DNA of 45,695 nt from Chlorobiaceae bacterium (GTDB lineage Bacteria > Bacteroidota > Chlorobiia > Chlorobiales > Chlorobiaceae): assembly GCA_013334925.1 (NCBI GenBank), contig JAAXWP010000017.1, positions 1 through 45,695 of the forward strand, given 5' to 3'. The notes beneath the pieces were generated by a model. The model worked only from the letters and a program-made list of their open reading frames with translations. It did no database searches and was not told where the DNA came from. The translations under genes were made by a program, and so were the position numbers. Positions within the stretch are counted from its first letter, which is position 1; every line of letters begins with the position of its first letter. This document shows positions 25,650 to 34,619 of this stretch, one piece after another.

Positions 25650-27773
25650 TCAGTTCGATGACAGGTCCCTGGACTGGCGGAGACGTTCCACAGCATCTTC
25701 GAGCTCTTTGCGCTCAGTCTCCGACATGGAGGTATCGGCAGGCTTTGGCTCTGTTTCAGATGCGGAGACTGCGATATGCTGATCGTTCTGGTCAACGCCG
25801 TTGACACAGTTGTGCACCAGGTGCTCGGAGAATTTGTCCGCCGGACGCTTGCCGAGGATCTCTTCGATCTGGCAGTATTGCAGGATCTCTTTCGAGAGAA
25901 GCTCCTTTGCAATCGTTTCCAGTTTGCCACGGTGCTCCGAGAGCATCTCGAAGACTCGCTTGCGGGCCGCCTCGACAATTGCCTTCACTTCGCTGTCGAT
26001 CAGTCTGGCAGTTTCATCACCATATTTCTTGTCGACCCCTGGGCCGCCGTAGTACGGGTTGTTGCTCTCGAGGAACGAGAGGTAGCCGATCTTTTCACTC
26101 ATACCGTAGACCACCACCATGTTGTAAGCGATCTCCGTGACGCGCTCGAGGTCGTTCTGCGCTCCGGTCGAGATCTCACCGAAGATGATCTCTTCGGCGA
26201 TACGGCCACCAAGCAGCCCGCAGATTCTGGCAACCAGTTCGTTCCTGGTCATCAGGTAGCGGTCTTCGAGCGGGATGTTCAGAGTGTAGCCAAGTGCGCT
26301 GACGCCCCTCGGTACGATCGAGATCTTCTGTACCGGGTCGTTCTCGGGCATCATCCAGCTGACGATGGCATGGCCAGCTTCATGGTAGGCCACGATCTCC
26401 TTTTCGCGCGGGTTGATCACCTTGTTCTTCTTTTCAAGACCGGCGATGACTCGCTCGATGGCATCTTCGAAGTCTTTCATTTCGATGCTCTGCTTGCCGC
26501 GTCGCGATGCGAGCAGCGCGGCTTCGTTGGCCGCGTTGGCGATTTCGGCACCGGCGAAACCCGGAGTCTGGGTGGCCAGAACCTTCAGATTGACGTCGGG
26601 CGAAAGCGACAGGTTCTTGGTGTGCACCGTGAAGATGTCGATGCGGCCTTTGAGATCAGGCTTGTCTACCACGATCTGGCGGTCGAAACGTCCAGGGCGC
26701 AGCAGCGCGGTGTCGAGAACGTCTGCACGGTTGGTGGCGGCCATGAGGATGACCCCCTTGTCAGTTGCGAAACCGTCCATCTCGACCAGGAGCTGGTTCA
26801 GCGTGTTCTCTCGCTCGTCGTTCGCACCCATCATGAAGCCCTTGCCGCGGCTGCGGCCAACGGCGTCGATTTCGTCGATGAAAATGATGCAGGGGGCTTT
26901 TTCCTTTGCGGACTTGAACAGATCTCTCACCCTTGCAGCACCGACGCCGACGAACATCTCCACGAAGTCGGAACCGCTGATGCTGAAGAACGGCACGTCC
27001 GCTTCACCGGCGACGGCCTTTGCCAGCAAGGTCTTGCCGGTACCGGGAGGGCCGACCAGCAGTACGCCTTTCGGCAGCTTGCCGCCGAGCTTGGTATACT
27101 TTTTCGGGTCTTTCAGGAAGTCCACGACCTCCATCACCTCGGCTTTTGCTTCGTCGAGACCGGCGACATCCTTGAAGGTGATGCGGGTATGCTCGTCGAG
27201 GTTCTCGTACAGGGCAGCCTTGTTCTTGCTGATGTTCATGAACTGCGAGCCGGGAGCGCCCATCCTGCGGAACATGAAGAAGTAGATGCCGATAAGCAGG
27301 GCAAAGGGCAGGACCCACTGGATCAGTTCACCGATCCAGCTGTTGCCGGGGGTTGCCTGATAACGCACACCTTTCGATTCGAGCAGCTGAACCAGACTGT
27401 CATCACGCACCGGATTGACAAACACCTCCTGGTTCTGCGAGGATGCACCCGGCATGTGGATACCCTGGGGCGGAGGAGGAATCCTGTATTTCTGTTCTGC
27501 CGGAGAAAGGGCCTCCTGCCTGAGCTGTACGTAGATACGCTCCGGGGATATACGTACCGACTCTACCTTGTTCTCGGTGATCAGTCGCCTGAATTCGCTG
27601 TAAGCGATCTCCCGGGAAGAGCCTGACCAGAAGAATGCAAGCTGAAAGCCGATGATCAGCAGAATGACTGCAAGGTAGTAGACTATCGAAAACCGGGGGC
27701 GGCGCTCGCCGTTTTCAGGCTGGTTTTTATAGGGATTGTTCGGCTTGAATGGATTTTTTGGCATCGAAAGCAC
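25650..27773 (-). CDS. ftsH: ATP-dependent membrane zinc metalloprotease FtsH
   Basis: The protein is up to 707 aa, with two membrane segments at about 29-49 and 147-168 around a periplasmic domain. The AAA domain has Walker A GPPGTGKT (241-248), Walker B IIFIDEID, and an SRH region with RPGRFDRQI. The zinc protease site HEAGH is at 464-468. It degrades misfolded membrane and short-lived regulatory proteins. The periplasmic part contains a proline-rich stretch (about 98-110). The ATG three codons in (27764, MPKNPF) is an equally good start. It is transcribed away from pyrF. Confidence 0.96.
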   Translation of the reverse strand: MLSMPKNPFKPNNPYKNQPENGERRPRFSIVYYLAVILLIIGFQLAFFWSGSSREIAYSEFRRLITENKVESVRISPERIYVQLRQEALSPAEQKYRIPPPPQGIHMPGASSQNQEVFVNPVRDDSLVQLLESKGVRYQATPGNSWIGELIQWVLPFALLIGIYFFMFRRMGAPGSQFMNISKNKAALYENLDEHTRITFKDVAGLDEAKAEVMEVVDFLKDPKKYTKLGGKLPKGVLLVGPPGTGKTLLAKAVAGEADVPFFSISGSDFVEMFVGVGAARVRDLFKSAKEKAPCIIFIDEIDAVGRSRGKGFMMGANDERENTLNQLLVEMDGFATDKGVILMAATNRADVLDTALLRPGRFDRQIVVDKPDLKGRIDIFTVHTKNLSLSPDVNLKVLATQTPGFAGAEIANAANEAALLASRRGKQSIEMKDFEDAIERVIAGLEKKNKVINPREKEIVAYHEAGHAIVSWMMPENDPVQKISIVPRGVSALGYTLNIPLEDRYLMTRNELVARICGLLGGRIAEEIIFGEISTGAQNDLERVTEIAYNMVVVYGMSEKIGYLSFLESNNPYYGGPGVDKKYGDETARLIDSEVKAIVEAARKRVFEMLSEHRGKLETIAKELLSKEILQYCQIEEILGKRPADKFSEHLVHNCVNGVDQNDQHIAVSASETEPKPADTSMSETERKELEDAVERLRQSRDLSSN

Positions 27774-28085
27774 TCATGATTGAAAAGATACGCTGACCTG
27801 GTTCATCGGACCTGAGCACTTGTACTTCAGGCGGTAACCATTGGACGTTCCGTTGTTTTCTGGACGAAAATATTACAAGTTTCGTGCCGGCATACAATAT
27901 GTATTACCGCAAACGATTAATGTACACATCGCTCTAATAGTTTCAAAAACAGGTTTCGGTGTCGTTCCGGCACCGCCGGCGCAAACAAATAGGGCTGAGC
28001 ATAATGTCACTCTGTTTATATTTAAGTATAAAGGCACATTAATTCGCGGAGCTCATCGTTCCGCAAGGAAAACGTTTCCACTACC

Positions 28086-28922
28086 ATGAGTTCAGCAAGG
28101 AACAAGACGAATGCACGCATTTCCACACTGAAATCGATGCTCTGCGTCGGTCTCGACAGCGATCCGGCAAAAATACCTGCCATTTTTCATTCCATGGGCA
28201 ATCCTGTACTCGAGTTCAACCGGTCAGTGATCCGTGCGACACGGGAACATGCCGTTGCCTACAAGGTGAACACGGCATTTTACGAGTCTCGTGGTATGCG
28301 TGGCATGATGGATCTCGAAGAGACGCTTTCCATGCTGCCTCCGGAGTGCCTGAGCATCGCCGATGCCAAACGTGCTGATATCGGCAACACCAGCCGTCAG
28401 TATGCGAAGGCCTTTTTCGATGCATGGCCTTTCGACTCGATCACCGTGGCTCCTTACATGGGATTCGATTCGCTGGAACCGTTCTTCGAATATGACGACA
28501 AACTTGTCTTTGTCTTGTGCCTGACCTCCAACTCCGGATCGAGAGATTTCGAGGAGCAGCTGATGCAGGACGGGCGCCCGATGTATCGTGCGGTGCTCGA
28601 TCGTGTCCGTCAGTGGCAGCGCAACGGGAATGCCGGTATTGTCGTCGGAGCGACCAAGCCCGGACTGCTCGGCGAACTGCGCCAGGAGGCTCCCGACCTG
28701 TTTTTCCTCATCCCCGGTGTCGGAGCTCAAGGCGGATCGATGCAGGAGGCCGTCTCACAGGGGGCTGATGCTGCGCGTCAGAGCGCCGTCGTGAATGTCA
28801 GCCGCGCCCTTATTTTTCCTGAAGGATCGTTCGGATCGGTCGAAGAATTTGAGGCCGCCGTGGGCAGGGAAGCAAAAATCCTGCATGAAGGGATGAACGG
28901 AATGGTTGCGGATTTTGTATAA
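28086..28922 (+). CDS. pyrF: Orotidine 5'-phosphate decarboxylase (type 2 family)
   Basis: The 278-aa protein has LCVGLDSDPAKIP (about 19-31), the catalytic ADAKRADIGNTS motif and the phosphate-binding VVGATKP and PGVGAQGG. These are the features of the longer type 2 OMP decarboxylase, which makes UMP from OMP in pyrimidine synthesis. The 312-nt gap to ftsH is AT-rich and contains the dyad TTTATA/TATAAA around 28014-28031, where the divergent promoters probably lie. Confidence 0.95.
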   Translation: MSSARNKTNARISTLKSMLCVGLDSDPAKIPAIFHSMGNPVLEFNRSVIRATREHAVAYKVNTAFYESRGMRGMMDLEETLSMLPPECLSIADAKRADIGNTSRQYAKAFFDAWPFDSITVAPYMGFDSLEPFFEYDDKLVFVLCLTSNSGSRDFEEQLMQDGRPMYRAVLDRVRQWQRNGNAGIVVGATKPGLLGELRQEAPDLFFLIPGVGAQGGSMQEAVSQGADAARQSAVVNVSRALIFPEGSFGSVEEFEAAVGREAKILHEGMNGMVADFV

Positions 28923-28957
28923 TTCGTATTTATAAAGAAACTATATAATCTCTGTCG

Positions 28958-28992
28958 TGCCTCCGCAGATGCGGTGGACGGCATTTATTTTA
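28958..28992 (+). terminator. Weak hairpin between pyrF and glmS
   Basis: TGCC (28958-28961) and GGCA (28980-28983) form the base. CCGC/GCGG with an AGAT loop forms the tip. TTTATTTTAT follows. It may be a weak terminator or an attenuator ahead of glmS. Confidence 0.4.
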
Positions 28993-29018
28993 TCGATCAA
29001 TAACGGGGGGCAGTATTT

Positions 29019-30863
29019 ATGTGTGGAATAGTCGGGTATATCGGCAGTCGCGAAGCGGCGCCGCTACTGCTGAATGGCCTGAAACGACTGGAGTATCGCG
29101 GATATGACTCGGCGGGTATCGCTGTGCTGAATGGTGATATGCAGGTGCTGAAGCGAAAAGGAAGCGTCGGTAACCTCGAGGAGCTGCTTGGCGAATCCGG
29201 TGAAAAACTGAATGGTGCCACGGCAGGTATAGCCCACACCCGCTGGGCGACCCATGGTGATCCGAGTGACCGTAATGCCCACCCCCACATGAACGTGTCC
29301 GGTGATATCGCCATAATTCACAACGGTATCGTCGAGAACTACTCGGTGCTGAAGCAGGATCTCATTTCGCAGGGGTACACGTTCAGCAGCGATACCGACT
29401 CCGAAGTGCTCGCCCATCTGATCGACCGAATCTGGAAATCCGACCCGTCTCTTGAACTCGAAGCTGCCGTCCGTCAGGCTTTGCGCCATGTCGATGGTGC
29501 TTACGGCCTTTGCGTTCTTTCTTCCCGCGAACCCGACAAGATCGTGGTTGCCCGTAAAGGCAGTCCGCTGGTCATCGGCATCGGTAACGGTGAATTCTTC
29601 ATCGCTTCAGACGCGGCCCCGATCGTCGAACATACCAACAAGGTGGTCTATCTTTCCGATGGCGAGATGGCCATCATCACCCGTGATCACTATACGGTCA
29701 AGACGATCGAGAACGTCGAGCAGGAGAAGCTGGTGACCGAGCTCGATTTCAGTCTCGAGAAGATTGAAAAGGGCGGGTACGAACATTTCATGCTCAAGGA
29801 GATCTTCGAACAGCCGGAGGTCATGCGCGACGTGATGCGCGGCCGGGTCCGTATCGACGAGGGCAGGGTTCAGCTCGGTGGTATCGAGGACTATCTCGAC
29901 CGTCTGAAGCAGGCCAAGCGGGTCGTGATCTGTGCGTGTGGTACCAGCTGGCATGCAGGCCTGATCGGTGAATACCTGATCGAGGAGTTTGCCCGCATTC
30001 CTGTCGAGGTCGATTACGCTTCCGAGTTCAGGTACCGCAATCCTATCGTGAGCTCAGACGATGTGGTGATCGTCATTTCACAGTCCGGTGAGACCGCCGA
30101 TACCCTGGCAGCACTCAGGCTTGCCAAGGAGAAGGGTGCCATGGTGATGGGTATCTGTAACGTTGTCGGTTCGACCATTGCCAGGGAGACTCTCTGCGGT
30201 ATGTATACGCATGCCGGCCCCGAAGTCGGCGTGGCTTCGACCAAGGCGTTTACCGCACAGGTGATCGTTCTGTTCATGCTGGCTATGGCCCTGAGCAAGG
30301 GGCGCACCATTTCGCAGGACGAAATCCGGCTGAATCTCCGCGAGCTTGCTGCCGTACCGGACAAGGTCGCCCGTATCCTCGAGCAGAATGATGCGATCAA
30401 GGCGATCGCCAGCGAATTCAAGGATGCGAAAAATGCTCTCTACCTGGGCAGGGGCTTCAACTTCCCGGTCGCACTCGAAGGTGCGCTGAAGCTGAAGGAG
30501 ATCTCCTACATCCATGCTGAAGGATATCCGGCCGCCGAGATGAAGCATGGTCCCATCGCGCTCATCGATGAGGATATGCCGGTGTTTTTCATCGCAACCA
30601 GGGACAATACCTACACCAAGATCCTGAGCAACATCGAGGAGGTCAGAAGCCGCAAGGGTCGTGTTATCGCCATAGCGAGCGAAGGTGATCGTGAAATCAG
30701 TCGCCTGGCCGAGCATGTGATCTACGTGCCCCAGGCATCAAGTCCTGTCATGCCACTGCTCACGGTCATTCCGCTGCAGTTGCTTGCCTACCATATCGCT
30801 ACGTTGCGCGGATGCAACGTCGACAGGCCTCGCAACCTTGCCAAGTCCGTGACCGTTGAGTGA
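29019..30863 (+). CDS. glmS: Glutamine--fructose-6-phosphate aminotransferase (isomerizing)
   Basis: The 614-aa protein begins MCGIVGYIG, so C2 is the glutaminase nucleophile after Met removal. The Ntn domain has HTRWATHGDPSDRNAHPH and the loop around HNGIVENY. Two SIS domains carry CGTSWHAG and SQSGETADTLAAL, with the lysine-bearing RGFNFPVALEGALKLKE. It ends KSVTVE, as GlmS proteins do. It makes glucosamine 6-phosphate for peptidoglycan and LPS. GGGGGG 8 nt upstream serves as ribosome site. No glmS ribozyme is seen in the 96-nt leader. Confidence 0.97.
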   Translation: MCGIVGYIGSREAAPLLLNGLKRLEYRGYDSAGIAVLNGDMQVLKRKGSVGNLEELLGESGEKLNGATAGIAHTRWATHGDPSDRNAHPHMNVSGDIAIIHNGIVENYSVLKQDLISQGYTFSSDTDSEVLAHLIDRIWKSDPSLELEAAVRQALRHVDGAYGLCVLSSREPDKIVVARKGSPLVIGIGNGEFFIASDAAPIVEHTNKVVYLSDGEMAIITRDHYTVKTIENVEQEKLVTELDFSLEKIEKGGYEHFMLKEIFEQPEVMRDVMRGRVRIDEGRVQLGGIEDYLDRLKQAKRVVICACGTSWHAGLIGEYLIEEFARIPVEVDYASEFRYRNPIVSSDDVVIVISQSGETADTLAALRLAKEKGAMVMGICNVVGSTIARETLCGMYTHAGPEVGVASTKAFTAQVIVLFMLAMALSKGRTISQDEIRLNLRELAAVPDKVARILEQNDAIKAIASEFKDAKNALYLGRGFNFPVALEGALKLKEISYIHAEGYPAAEMKHGPIALIDEDMPVFFIATRDNTYTKILSNIEEVRSRKGRVIAIASEGDREISRLAEHVIYVPQASSPVMPLLTVIPLQLLAYHIATLRGCNVDRPRNLAKSVTVE

Positions 30864-30889
30864 CGCCCGATAAACTCAGCATGTTCGGT

Positions 30890-30927
30890 GCGCTGACGAC
30901 CAGGCTTCACCTGCCTGCAGTCAGCGC
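30890..30927 (+). terminator. Hairpin after glmS
   Basis: GCGCTGAC (30890-30897) and GTCAGCGC (30920-30927) pair perfectly, with AGGC/GCCT pairing inside the loop. No T tract follows. It lies 27 nt after the glmS stop. Confidence 0.5.
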
Positions 30928-31055
30928 GCCAATGCTCCATCTCCCACCCTGTTTTCTTTCCCCCGTCAGTTGCCTTGAGTCCTGCGCATTTGCTTTTGGT
31001 CAGTCTGGTCGGCTCGTGCTCACTCCAGACAACTTGTTCGAGACATGACTCTCAA

Positions 31056-31129
31056 AATGAGACTGATTTGTTGTCTCATTGGCTCGTATGGTCAGCGCTT
31101 TTTATGAGACAACGTAGTTTGTTGCCTCG
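31056..31129. repeat. Cluster of alternating GAGAC / GTCTC inverted repeats
   Basis: AATGAGAC (31056-31063) pairs with GTCTCATT (31073-31080). GTTGTCTCAT (31070-31079) also pairs perfectly with ATGAGACAAC (31104-31113), and a degenerate GTTGCCTC follows. The same core occurs in the terminator at 32696-32729, on the other side of the acyltransferase. The 600-nt stretch 30864-31460 has no gene. The cluster may be decayed tandem terminators. Confidence 0.55.
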
Positions 31130-31460
31130 CTAGTACGCTGCTAAATAAGAGGTTGTTTTAATTGATGCTCTTTTGGCATGTAAGTTGCAAAAGGAATGTG
31201 AGCACGTGATTCATGTATGGTTATGAAGTTATTTCGGATATGGCGGGTTCTTTGCCATGCGTGTTTTTCCCGGCATCCTGATGCTTTGTTCGGCAGATGT
31301 TATGAAGATTTTTCTTCGATAGACAAGGTTGTTTGCGCAGTCGATCGACCGATACCTGAAGTGCCGATATAAGCTGATACCGGATTTTATTCTCTGTCTG
31401 GTACGACAGGCGGCGACAGTCAGAACCAGTTTCGATTTCAACATCAATTTTACATTCCCC

Positions 31461-32669
31461 ATGGATATGTCTCTGCAAAATAGAACTGGCGAACCTCCTG
31501 TCGGCGATGCGCGGCCGGCAAGGAGCGTGCCGTCCAACAAAAACGGGAAGCGCTTCGGGCTTGACCTGATAAGGGTCATTCTCTCGTTTGGTATCATTGT
31601 CTGGCACTACCAGCACTTCGCCTATCACACTGCGAGCCCGGTTAATCTTGTGCGTGACCAGCAGCCCTTCTATTCGCTGTTCTATTTTTTCTACAACTTT
31701 GGTGGAGAGTATCGTATTCCTGCGTTCTGGTGTCTGAGCGGATTTCTGTTTTTCTGGAAATACAACGCGAAGATCGCCGATCGCCGGGTTGGCACGAAAG
31801 AGTTTTTCATTCTCAGGCTTTCGCGTCTCTATCCGGTTCATATCCTCACGCTGATGATTGTGCTGTTCCTGCAGGTGCTGTACCGTAAAGTCAATGGCGG
31901 GTACTTCGTTTTTCAGGACAACGATATCAAGCATTTCTTTCTGCAGTTGTTTTTTGCCAGCAACTGGGGCTTTGAAAACGGTTCGAGTTTCAATGGCCCT
32001 ATCTGGTCGCTTTCTGTCGAGGTGCTGATCTATTTTGCCTTCTTCTTCATTGCGCGCTATCTCGGCAAGGCGATCTATGTCAACATTCTGGTGCTGGTAG
32101 TGCTGGCAGCGATGCGGATAGGACATATTTCCAGCCCGATCATGCACTGTATGGCCTGTTTCTATGCAGGGGGTCTGGCATCGTTCGCTTTTCTCAAGAT
32201 GCTCGATAGCGATGTGTATCGTAAACGTTTCAATGCGATCGCATTCGCACTGGCCATATTCATTCCGGTTGTTGCTGCGGTCTTCAGGCTGTATGAGCAT
32301 CGTTTCTTCTCGGCTCTTTTCGTGATGATCTATGCGCCGGTGATCATCTACCTTTCCGTTCAGGATATCACCGTGCCGGCAAGGCTTCAGAAGATTGTCG
32401 AAACGTTTGGAAACATGATCTATTCCACGTATCTGGTTCATTTTCCGCTTCAGCTGATCATCGCGCTGTTCTGCACCTACTACAGAATCGCCATTCCGAT
32501 GTACAGTCCGGTGTTTTTCATTGCCTATAACGTTGCGGTGTTCTCACTTGCGTATCTCCTGTGGTACCACTTTGAACGGCCGGTACAGTCGGCTATAAGA
32601 CGCTGGTGGAAAGAGGTTGGTTCGGTTCATCTCGGCACACGAGTCGCTCCTGAAAAGGTCGCTGCCTGA
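31461..32669 (+). CDS. Acyltransferase family 3 (OafA-like) membrane protein
   Basis: The 402-aa multi-pass protein has the family start, GLDLIRVILSFGIIVWHYQHF, with the catalytic-type His of the first helix. It also has the RLSRLYPVHILTL motif, GPIWSLSVEVLIY, and the late YSTYLVHFPL helix. Such enzymes O-acetylate or O-acylate polysaccharides or lipids at the cytoplasmic membrane. I use the ATG at 31461 (MDMSL): a longer reading from 31329 begins with TTG and gives an odd Arg/Cys-rich extension. It stands alone, flanked by related inverted repeats, and could be a later insertion. Confidence 0.8.
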   Translation: MDMSLQNRTGEPPVGDARPARSVPSNKNGKRFGLDLIRVILSFGIIVWHYQHFAYHTASPVNLVRDQQPFYSLFYFFYNFGGEYRIPAFWCLSGFLFFWKYNAKIADRRVGTKEFFILRLSRLYPVHILTLMIVLFLQVLYRKVNGGYFVFQDNDIKHFFLQLFFASNWGFENGSSFNGPIWSLSVEVLIYFAFFFIARYLGKAIYVNILVLVVLAAMRIGHISSPIMHCMACFYAGGLASFAFLKMLDSDVYRKRFNAIAFALAIFIPVVAAVFRLYEHRFFSALFVMIYAPVIIYLSVQDITVPARLQKIVETFGNMIYSTYLVHFPLQLIIALFCTYYRIAIPMYSPVFFIAYNVAVFSLAYLLWYHFERPVQSAIRRWWKEVGSVHLGTRVAPEKVAA

Positions 32670-32695
32670 GCACGGTTCTTAATCCGTTATTCCAT

Positions 32696-32737
32696 GAGGT
32701 TGTCTCAGTTCTGTAGTTGAGACAGCCTCTTTTTTTT
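32696..32737 (+). terminator. Strong terminator after the acyltransferase
   Basis: GAGGTTGTCTCA (32696-32707) pairs with TGAGACAGCCTC (32718-32729) with one G-T wobble, followed by eight T (32730-32737). The core GTCTCA/TGAGAC also recurs at 31056-31113. Confidence 0.9.
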
Positions 32738-32841
32738 GCCGGTCACTTCGTGTGGGAGCAGGGAATTATTTTGACACGCCTTTCGGTTGATTGTTTGCAA
32801 AGAGATTTTCTTCAGCTGAATTGTTCTCAAACCAGGATCTT

Positions 32842-33783
32842 ATGCAAGGTCATATCGTTATCACCGGAGCTACCGGTATCATCGGCAGTGAACTTTCCAG
32901 AAGACTGATCAGCACCGGCAGACGTGTGGTCATTTTCGCCAGGTCACCCGAAGCTGCGGCAGCGAAGATTCCGGGGGCAGCAGCATATGTGAAATGGGAT
33001 GCCGACATGGAGTCCGGCGAGTGGACGCAGTCGCTTGATGGCGCCTATGCGGTCATTCATATGGCAGGTAAGCCGTTGCTCGATTCCCGCTGGACCGAGG
33101 AGCACAAGGAGGCCTGCTATAATTCACGAATTCACGGGACCAGGATTCTGGTGAAGGCAATGGCCGAAGTGTCCAAAAAGCCGGAGGTCTTCATCTCATC
33201 ATCGGCTATCGGGTTCTATGGCGCATTCGAGCACTGCAACGATACTGGTGACCTGATTGAATCGGATGGAGCGGGCGATGATTTTCTTGCAAAGATCTGC
33301 CATGACTGGGAGCAGGAAGCGCGACCCGCTGAGCAGTCCGGGATACGGGTCGTTTTGCTCAGGACAGGTATTGTGCTTTCGACCCGGAGCGGTATGCTGC
33401 AGAAGCTCATAACGCCGTTCAGCCTGTTTCTCGGTGGCCCGGTCGGATCGGGCGACCAGTGTATCTCGTGGATTCATATCGATGACGAGATAGCGGTCAT
33501 TCTGGCGGCGCTTGACAATCCCGATTACCGGGGGCCTGTCAATGCCGTGGCGCCAAATCCGGTCAGCATGAAAGCGTTTGCATCGGAACTTGGAGCCGTT
33601 ATGGGGCGGCCGTCACTGCTGCCGGTACCAAAATTCGCGGTTCAGTTGTTGATGGGCGAAGGTGCTGAATATGCGGTCAAAGGGCAGAAGGTGCTTCCCG
33701 GTTTTCTGCAGGCACACGGCTTTTCGTTTGCCTGGCCGAAGCTGCATGAGGCACTGGCTGATCTGATCGGAAAGGGGAAATGA
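32842..33783 (+). CDS. TIGR01777-family NAD(P)-dependent epimerase (YfcH-like)
   Basis: The 313-aa short-chain dehydrogenase-type protein has the Rossmann motif ITGATGIIG (about 6-14), then the family signatures HMAGKPLLDSRWTEEHKE, ISSSAIGFYG and a C-terminal DUF1731-like part (LPVPKFAVQLLMGEGAEYA). Members are widespread; related SulA/cell-division inhibitor names are historical. The substrate is unknown. The ATG at 32842 is used because AGGA lies just before it and the Rossmann fold starts at once; an upstream ATG at 32791 adds 17 unlikely residues. Confidence 0.9.
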   Translation: MQGHIVITGATGIIGSELSRRLISTGRRVVIFARSPEAAAAKIPGAAAYVKWDADMESGEWTQSLDGAYAVIHMAGKPLLDSRWTEEHKEACYNSRIHGTRILVKAMAEVSKKPEVFISSSAIGFYGAFEHCNDTGDLIESDGAGDDFLAKICHDWEQEARPAEQSGIRVVLLRTGIVLSTRSGMLQKLITPFSLFLGGPVGSGDQCISWIHIDDEIAVILAALDNPDYRGPVNAVAPNPVSMKAFASELGAVMGRPSLLPVPKFAVQLLMGEGAEYAVKGQKVLPGFLQAHGFSFAWPKLHEALADLIGKGK

Positions 33784-33794
33784 AGGAGAAGGGT

Positions 33795-33826
33795 AAAAAA
33801 AACAGGCGACACCATCAGGGTCGCCT
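33795..33826 (-). terminator. Terminator of the RRM protein gene
   Basis: On the minus strand AGGCGAC (33826-33820) and GTCGCCT (33810-33804) form a 7-bp stem with a 9-nt loop. This is followed by a run of T (33802-33795 on the plus strand are A). Confidence 0.9.
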
Positions 33827-33855
33827 ATCAGAGAGTTGCATGAGGAGAGTAGCTC

Positions 33856-34128
33856 TCAGTAACGCTCCCTTCTCATCGGCCTTTCTTCGCGAGGCCTTGC
33901 TTCGTTGACCTTTATGGTACGACCCTTGAAATCCTTGTCGTTCATGGATTCAATGGCTTCGCGGGCTTCGCTGTCGTTAGGCATATCGACAAAACCGAAA
34001 CCTTTGGAGCGACCAGAAAATTTGTCGGTGATGATGTTGGCGCTTTGCACCTGCCCGAACTGACCGAACGCATCGCGCAGATCTTCTTCGGAAACGCTGT
34101 ACGGCAGATTGCCAATGTAAATATTCAT
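33856..34128 (-). CDS. RRM RNA-binding protein
   Basis: The 90-aa single RRM has RNP2 IYIGNL (3-8) and RNP1 KGFGFVDM, followed by an Arg-rich tail (PREERPMRRERY). Bacterial proteins of this kind are RNA chaperones, often induced by cold or involved in mRNA stability. It stands alone with its own terminator. The leader up to amt (34129-34619) is about 490 nt long and AT-rich; it includes TATAAT on the minus strand at 34251-34246. I see no gene in it. Confidence 0.93.
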   Translation of the reverse strand: MNIYIGNLPYSVSEEDLRDAFGQFGQVQSANIITDKFSGRSKGFGFVDMPNDSEAREAIESMNDKDFKGRTIKVNEARPREERPMRRERY

Positions 34129-34619
34129 TGTAGGACGGTAGAAACATGTGCCTTGACAGAAAGAGACGCGACCGAATAACCAAAGGCACGAATTACTCGA
34201 GAGCGATCAGCCAACCACTGGCTAATTTAACTATCAATTTACCTTATTATATAGCGGTTTTCAAAATGAAAAACATATCTGAAGACGTAGAATTGTCGAA
34301 ATAGTTCGCTCTTTACCCCCGTTTACCCACCTTTTTTCTGTTTTTCCGCTTCTTTTTTTTATGAAAAATTGCTTGTCGCACAGCTGTCGATGAGTTGTTT
34401 CTCTGTCTGTGGTCATTACCATGATTTGCACGGCGGATTCTCGTTTTTTGCGATTTGAACAACGACCTTCTGTGGTTTTAATCCCTTGAAATTTCGGCAT
34501 CATCCTACTTTTTAGTAAGAAAAGTGCGTTTTTCTCTTGCTGTGACTTAAAATTTTAATTATTATGACAATGTGTTCGTTAATAATTAAGGAGCATCATT
34601 CACAATAAACACAAGGGTT

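Noticed and set aside
25776-27626. 616-codon plus-strand frame over ftsH
   Set aside because: Antisense to intact ftsH; composition typical of a shadow frame.
28923-29018. glmS ribozyme
   Set aside because: The leader is under 100 nt and lacks the conserved core; only a small hairpin is present.
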